Below are positions 57,335 to 64,000 of a stretch of DNA of 64,000 nt, piece by piece. The position numbers were made by a program, and so were the translations under genes. The notes below the pieces were generated by a model. It saw nothing but the letters and a program-made list of their open reading frames with translations. It did not search any database and had not been told where the DNA came from. This DNA is from Ptychodera flava. Lineage: Eukaryota > Hemichordata > Enteropneusta > Ptychoderidae. The stretch lies in NCBI RefSeq assembly GCF_041260155.1, contig NC_091946.1, positions 23,693,141 to 23,757,140 on the forward strand, read 5' to 3'. Each line of letters starts with the position of its first letter. Position 1 is the stretch's first letter.

Positions 57335-57607
57335 GTTCACGGAAGTTGTGGTATTAGCGAAATTTATAGTGTGTTTTCTCCATGTTAGCTCCGTGCATCA
57401 ATAAATGTTCATAGCATAATTTACTCCTCTTTAGGAGTTTTTAGGTTTAAATTTAAGTTTGAATAACAAAAACCAAAACCAAAAAAAAACCAAACTTCAA
57501 GAAAGATGGATGCATCGTCCTTAAAATAGGTGGGAAGAAAGGATTTTTCTATGACTTGCTTATTATATCTCAGAATTGAAATATTGTAGACTATATATGC
57601 TCGTCTT

Positions 57608-57809
57608 AACACGATTGGAACTAATTTGGGATAATTGGATGGTGAAGTAATGCCGATTTAATCTACAAATGTTATCTCATCTGCTTTTCTTTTTACATTA
57701 CACACTTGTTTTTATGAGTAACTTGCAATATTGCAACATTCAGCTAACACTTTTGAAAAATTTGAAAAATATGAAAATCCAATTATCCCAAATTAGTTCC
57801 AATCGTGTT
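57608..57809. mobile_element. 202-bp element with 33-bp perfect TIRs
   Basis: AACACGATTGGAACTAATTT then GGGATAATTGGAT (57608-57640) is the exact complement of 57777-57809. The AT-rich interior has no frame. The identity of the arms suggests recent activity. Confidence 0.85.
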
Positions 57810-59956
57810 TCTTACGGTTGCAAAGCTACTCTTGCCTTCTGAACAGGACGTCGAAATCGATGATTCCGTTTGTTGCAAATATGTAGACATGTACATGCCG
57901 GGTTTTTTCCATGCCCTGGCAAAAGAAGTATTTTTCATTTAATTGTCCCTATGACATTTATGGAATTAATAAGCTCAACTACCCATTCTAAAGTGAAAGA
58001 AAATATACACTTTCCAGTGTCGTCCAGGACTACTTTACTTCATGATGTACCAGATATATGGAAATGAGCTGCCGACTGCTCTGGCACACTTGCACTACAT
58101 ACCTTTAAGCGTTCAGTACAACTAAGCATATTCGACCCTTATTACATGTATGATTTTTCGAGTGCATATTTGAGTGCATAGTTGACTTTGAGAATGGTTT
58201 CATGACAAAGAAAGTATCAAAAATCAGTAGTAGCAACGTAGTCCCTTTGTCAATGAGCGAGGTCTGCGCATGTACTGTTCACTACGGTTACACACACCTC
58301 GTATATTAAAAAGTTAAACTTTTCTCATCAAATGTCGCTTACGGATTGAACTATGATTAAGAAATAAAAAAGCAAACGAAGATTTTCAATTTTTGACATG
58401 TCCTCCGTGATTCAAAAAAAAAAAAACTACTCCAAAGGGAAAATTTACATCGTGATTTTTAAAACAAGATTTCGATAGCTCGAATTTCTCACTATTCAAA
58501 GTTAGCCCTCAGCAGTTGTAAACCAGTGAAAAAAATATTTCTTCAATGCTGTCTTCTAGCTACATTGTTTTCGCATTCTGCCCATAAATATTGCTTGGGC
58601 GATAAATGATGCTGGCTGTGTTTGCTCTCAGTAATACTGTACAATAAAACAGTTTTCATGGGCAATATAACACATACAGCCATACCAGTCGGTACATAGA
58701 GTTTATTTAATTACGTTTTCGAAATACTTAACTGTATAACGTAAAGTGCGTAAGGATGGCCACCAGATATTTGTGGGTTGTTTGTTTGCACGACCCACCG
58801 CTCCATTTTAGTCTCAGACTAAAAATAAGAAAGGTATTAGAGAGAGTATCATGACTTCCTACTGTTCGTTATTTAGGTCATCCAGTCCATCTAAGCGTAT
58901 ACCTTACAAGGTCAGCCTGCTGGCAGGGTGCCAAAAGTTATGCAAATCAGGCTCGTATTAGTTCTGGAGTCTTAAAAATCGACGGCTTTCTTTGTACCTA
59001 GGGATGTTCAAATGATGTTGGAAGCGGCGAAAGATTGTTAAAATTCAGCTGGGTCCCTGCTGTGACGCCACAGACTCGCCGCTGGCTATGTTTTGCCGCA
59101 TCCGAAGACGTGAACGTTGATTGTTGGTATTTTGTGTGATAACGTCGGCATAATTGAAAACCTGTGGAGTGGGGAGATGAAAGCACTGTCGGCGTGTCCA
59201 TGATTGCCTCGTAGGTGTTCAGTCACGTTTTCCTGAACAATAAAGTCACGGGCTTTCACGCGAAGGCAGTACGAACACTTGAATTATTTCCTAGCTACCA
59301 TACTTGTGAGCTTTCAGACTTTAACCTTTTATTTTTAGGTAGGATAAAATAAAAAAATAAGTCAGTAAAGGGCGGTGACGTAATACAGAACGAGCAAACT
59401 CAAGAATATGATAATGTGTGTCTGGTTTTCTGAACAGAAATAATACTGCATTTTATTGTCGACGGCTGGTATCGGAAGACTTCAAAATATAGCCGACAGG
59501 GTTAAAATTTTACAAAAATGTTAATTATCGAAGAAATGGTTAACATATGGCCACACATGCAATACGCGAACCAAACGTATAATTCGAATTTAGAATACGT
59601 ATTACATTAACACACAATTTATCTCATCCTAAAGTTGATATAACTACTGCTCCCTCGGCCAATATTCTCAAAGTTCCTCTACCAATGCTGTAACGCTTTT
59701 CTGCCGATTGACCAATAATGAGACCGGAGAGATTTATTAACTTAATGTCCAAAAATGGCCAGGAAAGTGGAGCAAAATAATCACAGATTCGAGTGGATGC
59801 ACAATAACTCACTGTTATATGAGAGAAAAGACGCGTATTTACATATTTGATTTCAGTGCATGCAAATTTCTGCTGTCTCTTTTAGTTACGGTGATTTTTC
59901 TGGCATTTGACTATTTCATGGTGATGGTGATTATTGTGCCGACGACAACGTCGATG

Positions 59957-60012
59957 GTGACTTTGATGATGATGATGATGACGATGACGATAATTTTGAT
60001 GATGATGATTGT
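59957..60012. repeat. GAT-rich trinucleotide tract
   Basis: GATGATGATGATGATGACGATGACGAT and onward. It explains the Met-rich open frame here, which is not a gene. Confidence 0.85.
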
Positions 60013-60189
60013 TTAAAGCCCAACTGCGCGTACGTACAACAGGCGCCCACAAAACATGTTGTTTTTACTGCCTTATAATATTCCCCAATAAATCACTTCA
60101 AGTATGAACAGTTCTGACCAATCACGCTTCTCCGAGTCAAGAAATGTACACTCTATATATCCCTTCAATGTTCAGGAATCTGACGCAGG

Positions 60190-61880
60190 CGCAGTGTGAA
60201 TTTGAAGGGTTGGCAGGTGTCACAGGGTAGCAAATTGCTTGACGATCTCAGTGTTGACAGCTTTGAAGCACACAAAGAACACAATAAAAAAATATTGACT
60301 GTCAGACTAACTCGAGAAATGTACAGAATACCCTTACATTCATCTGCATGTTTGCATTTACCGCCAAAATACACACACCTGAAATCCAATGATTCATAAA
60401 TAGGACGGCTGTTTAAATTATTAAATTGTTTTATTTGCAATTGACGTTTACATACTAGAGTGACGTAATCGTGCTTAACCTCTTTCTAAGCTCTGTTTAC
60501 ATTTTTAAATTATGAGAATTTTAACGTTTCTGTTGTTGAGCGTTTTACACACTCCCTTTCAAGCGTGCAATTGATACTGGCACCAGAACTTTTTGTTTTC
60601 AATCATTTCCACTGTGTTCTCTACACAAACGACGATTTGTTTAAAAAGAAAACTTAAAATGTCACTGATTGGGAAATTGAAACACAGAATCATTTGTCCT
60701 GTCTTTTGTATCTGTGCTTGGGAAATCTGGGTTACTTTTCACAGTTTATTTAAAGCATTGGTAATCACACTATTTCTCTACTGTCTGTGGTAGGCAGTAC
60801 AGAATTTCAAATTCTTTAGTATATAATTATAATTCCAGGGCTTTCTAAACATCGTAAACCATTCTTGATCACTGGGATCTTCGTGCAAACGTAAAGTGCA
60901 GAAATAGTTACCTATTTTTAGGAACTTATATTGTATACGGTTCTCGGGAATTATTTCCAATATGACTGATCCGCTGACATGCTCAGACATGGAAGTTGGG
61001 TGACCGTGTAAACAGCGAACGTACCGGTGACATCCATGATTAGTACCTTACAAACTGTACGTCAATTTCCTGTCTGTTGGCATATGTACAGATGTGAGAG
61101 AAGGAAGATTAATTCCAGGTACGTAGGCGTGAAAAGGTTTTGAAAAAATATCATGATCTCACGTGATTTCATTTTCTCGTGTTGTGTTGCAAGATTGCAC
61201 TTTTGAAATTCTGTAATTTATATCGAATAAAACTTTTCTACGACAGAGAATATTAAACACCAGAAAATTAGAAGTATTACAATCAAATTCCTTCGTGAAC
61301 ATCAAACTTTGATTTACTCGTCGCACAATGATACAAGAAGGTGGGCGCTGTTTGAGTCCTGTTTTTTAGCATTATAAAGCCAAAAAAGTAACTTTTTTCT
61401 TAAATTTACATAGCATGATATGATATAATGACTGTTTTTGCACGCGAAGGTCAAGGACGTGCCTTGGTTGTTCGATTGGCGAGTTTCGATTGGTGAGAAT
61501 GTTGTGTGTATACGTGACAGAGTAAAATAAACATGAAAATACAGATGGGAAAGTATCGAAGGCACTTCCGAATGTCAAGTCAATATTACAGATCAGTAAT
61601 AGATGTCTGCAGTTTCCTCAGTATTTCTAGTTGTTAAAGTCACTCTCTCTCTCGAAGGGATGGGCAGGGATGGAAATTCGACCTTGATATATAAATTTTC
61701 CCGGTAAGAATACGTATACTTGTCGACTTTTATATGAAACAGTCGAACTTTGAAAGTATGTGAATGCTTAATTGGCAAAGTCGTTCTCTTTTTTGCGAGT
61801 TTTATATTAAGAAATATGGAAGGGCTTTCAAGGATAAATGGCGAGCTTCAAAGACATCGAAGAAAAGGTATGATTAATGT
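60190..61880 (+). repeat. Diverged tandem duplication, upstream unit
   Basis: Ordered blocks recur about 1.9-2.1 kb downstream: ACACACACCTGA..ATGATTCATAAATAGG-type (about 60370), the AACGTACCGGTGACATCC area (about 61019), and GATGGGAAAGTA..GAATGTCAAGTCAATATTAC (about 61545). A possible first exon, starting MEGLSRING and followed by AAAG/GTATGA, lies at 61819-61869. It matches no family I know. Confidence 0.6.
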
Positions 61881-62269
61881 CGAGTGTAACGTCATACTTT
61901 ACAACATGTTTGCAGCTTTGGAGAGTAGCAGTTGGCGCATAAATTTATACCTGATAAATATCAGAAACCGCATCTACCATTTCTTTGTCCTTTTTAAATG
62001 TGGGCAATACTAAAGGTAATTTTTGTCATTCCACTTTTTGAGCATATTTGAAGATGCTGTATGAAGTAATTGATTCTGTAATGATACAACCGTGATTTAA
62101 ACAATGTCCAAAGAAAGCGGCTCTGTCCCATTAAAAAATTCCCGCGTTGAATTAAAATGTCCCAATTTCTAATGGTTGATTCCTATACCGTTTTCTTGTA
62201 TTACTCACGTGACTAGACATGATCAGAAGAATCAATGGAAAGTATTTTTCTTACGAGCTGAATACATGT

Positions 62270-63830
62270 TGCCACTGTGACAACAAAAAGGGTCAAACAA
62301 CTTTAAGTCTTGCCATAAAGAATTCTTTCCTCTTCAGTAAATAGAAAACTTGGTATAGCACAGTAACGCAGAAAATAATGAAAACATGAGCGTCTAACTT
62401 AAGAAAAGTACAGAACACCTTTACAAGTTGTCGCTTTGTTTGACTTTGTCGAAAAGTACACACACCTGACATCAAACGATTCATAAATAGAACGGCTGCT
62501 TAAATTAATAAAATGTGTTTATTTGTACAAATGACGTTTGTATTGAATGATGTTAAAGTTTTCTGATATGACAAACGCGTTGACGCGTTCAGACATAAAA
62601 GTGAAATGACAGTTTTGACAGGGAACGTACAGATGAAACCCGTGCCGTGAAAGAACCCTCAGGGACAGGTCAGCTTACACCCGGACTTGCAAACACCAGC
62701 AGTATGAAAGATCTAAACTTTTGCTCAAAATTTCCTGAATGAAACTTTCAACCATTCTCTTACCAAATCAACAATAAAAATCGGGGGGTCACCGTGCAAA
62801 GTTTGGAACTAGCGAAACAAACTACCCAACATTTTGCGATATTTGAAATTCAAAATGGTCGCCATTCCTGTGCCAACTCTAAGGCGGAATTGAATTTTGG
62901 ATTTTCGAAAAACTAAGACGATGAAAGATTTTATTTCTCCAAGAGCTTTAAAATGAGCCCCCGCAAGTGGTAGATCAGAAAAGAATCGTAGAAATTTGAA
63001 AGCCCGACTATATGTCCCGGAGGCGCGTTCTAACTTAATGTGTCAGGTAGTTGGTGTGACAGAAAATATGAAAATCTCTTAGAATGACCTCACAGGGTCA
63101 TATTTTCTCGTAATAGCGTGCTTGATGTCATGTTTCAGTAAACAAGATTAGATAAGACTAGATAATAGATAAGATTAGATAGACCTGATGACATGAATTA
63201 CTACCCATGAGACGAGCAGGATGTGAAAATTCTTTAAAACAAGAGGGGTTATGACTTTATTTCTCTCTTTGTCAAAGATTGTTTGTACTCAACGCACATT
63301 GGAAACAGATGGACACTACTCGAGTAATGTTATCAGCACTACTAATTAACTATAACTAGCTCAACCGCCACACGTCAGGGACGCGCCTTCCTTTTTCAAA
63401 TCGTTTCGATTGACAAGTTTTGATTGGTGAGCATGTTGTATACATCTGTGTGACTTTTAAGTTCTGTCAACATGAACATGCAGATGGGAAAGTACCCTAC
63501 ATAGTTTGTGAATGTCAAGGCAATATTACAAATCTGTGATCGATGTCTGCTTCGTCCTCAAAATATGTTGTTCTGAAAGCCATCCTCACTCGAAATTGTG
63601 CTCGAGGGACTGACAGGGATAGACTGTCGACCGGTGTTTCTGAAAAACCTACCATGCATCAATATTTCCTGGACTTGAACGGTCGAATATTTGAAAACGT
63701 GTGTACGCTTAAAAGTCAAAGACGTTCTCTTTGGTTAGTTTGAGGGTCAACAAGTACGGAATGCTTTGTAAGGGTCAATTGCGAACTCCAAAAATATCAA
63801 TACACAATGCGGTTGTTGCCTAGTATAACT
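62270..63830 (+). repeat. Diverged tandem duplication, downstream unit
   Basis: Counterpart of 60190-61880 in the same order: ACACACACCTGACATC..GATTCATAAATAGAAC (62458-62490), GGGAACGTACAGATGAAACC (62621), and GATGGGAAAGTA..GAATGTCAAGGCAATATTAC (63484). It carries a MITE B insertion (62700-63038) that is absent from the first unit. Open frames differ between the units, so the shared part is probably not coding. Confidence 0.6.
62700..63038 (+). mobile_element. MITE family B copy
   Basis: AGTATGAAAGATCTAAACTT through AAAATGGTCGCCATTCCTGT to GGAGGCGCGTTCTAACTTAA. The outermost left end is lost. Confidence 0.8.
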
Positions 63831-63888
63831 TCGTTGTTACGTTATCCGTCGAGGTTCGCAGGTTTTGAAAGCAGCCGTTCAGTCATGA

Positions 63889-64000
<112 letters not shown>

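Noticed and set aside
59819..60016. Met-rich 65-codon frame
   Set aside because: Produced by the GATGAT trinucleotide tract.
61819..61869. Possible first coding exon MEGLSRING... with a GTATGA donor
   Set aside because: Attractive start and donor, but no family match, no partner exon within the window, and not conserved as a frame in the duplicated unit.

Overview
The window is nuclear DNA of an animal, very probably a marine invertebrate. It has spliced genes with GT-AG introns, an intron-bearing nuclear tRNA-Leu, long AT-rich introns and many short non-autonomous transposable elements. The two complete proteins are close to their vertebrate counterparts. The repeat types (bivalve-pearl-like or Helentron-like elements, TTAA-flanked MITEs, foldbacks) fit marine invertebrates, but I cannot name the species.

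Layout. (1) About 1.7-6.3 kb, minus strand: five exons of an arylacetamide deacetylase / hormone-sensitive-lipase type serine esterase. They carry HGGG, GDSAGG and a DxLRDEG motif and splice in phase. The cap-region segment and the C-terminal exon with the catalytic His were not found. (2) 8.77-8.91 kb, plus: tRNA-Leu(CAA) with a 50-nt intron. (3) 10.6-19.3 kb, plus: a complete eight-exon COPS6 (COP9 signalosome subunit 6), with an apparent one-base deletion at the end of exon 4. (4) 24.4-51.0 kb, plus: a complete ten-exon ACER3-type alkaline ceramidase (265 aa) with all expected metal ligands. (5) 51-64 kb: no gene recognised; repeats and a diverged tandem duplication, ending in a long AT microsatellite.

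The genes are not an operon or pathway cluster. COPS6 is a scaffold subunit of the cullin-deneddylating signalosome, ACER3 is an ER/Golgi ceramide hydrolase, and the esterase is a separate lipid or xenobiotic hydrolase. COPS6 and ACER3 share the start context AAGATGGCG, a YY1-type element over the initiator codon.

Most of the unexplained structure is mobile DNA. There are two families of pearl-like elements (hairpin head, GTCC/GTCG microsatellite, about 150-bp core repeats, complementary tail). There are two or three TTAA-flanked MITE families, several foldbacks, and two elements with CACARGC ends and 8-bp target duplications. One element has TGTAACC ends, a 5-bp duplication and inverted arrays of an ATTACATTTRTGG motif. 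Two nested insertions have an uninterrupted related copy elsewhere in the window, so their ends can be placed to within a base or two. I found no evidence of a new defence, regulatory or metabolic system; the novelty is in the repeats and in two possible gene lesions.
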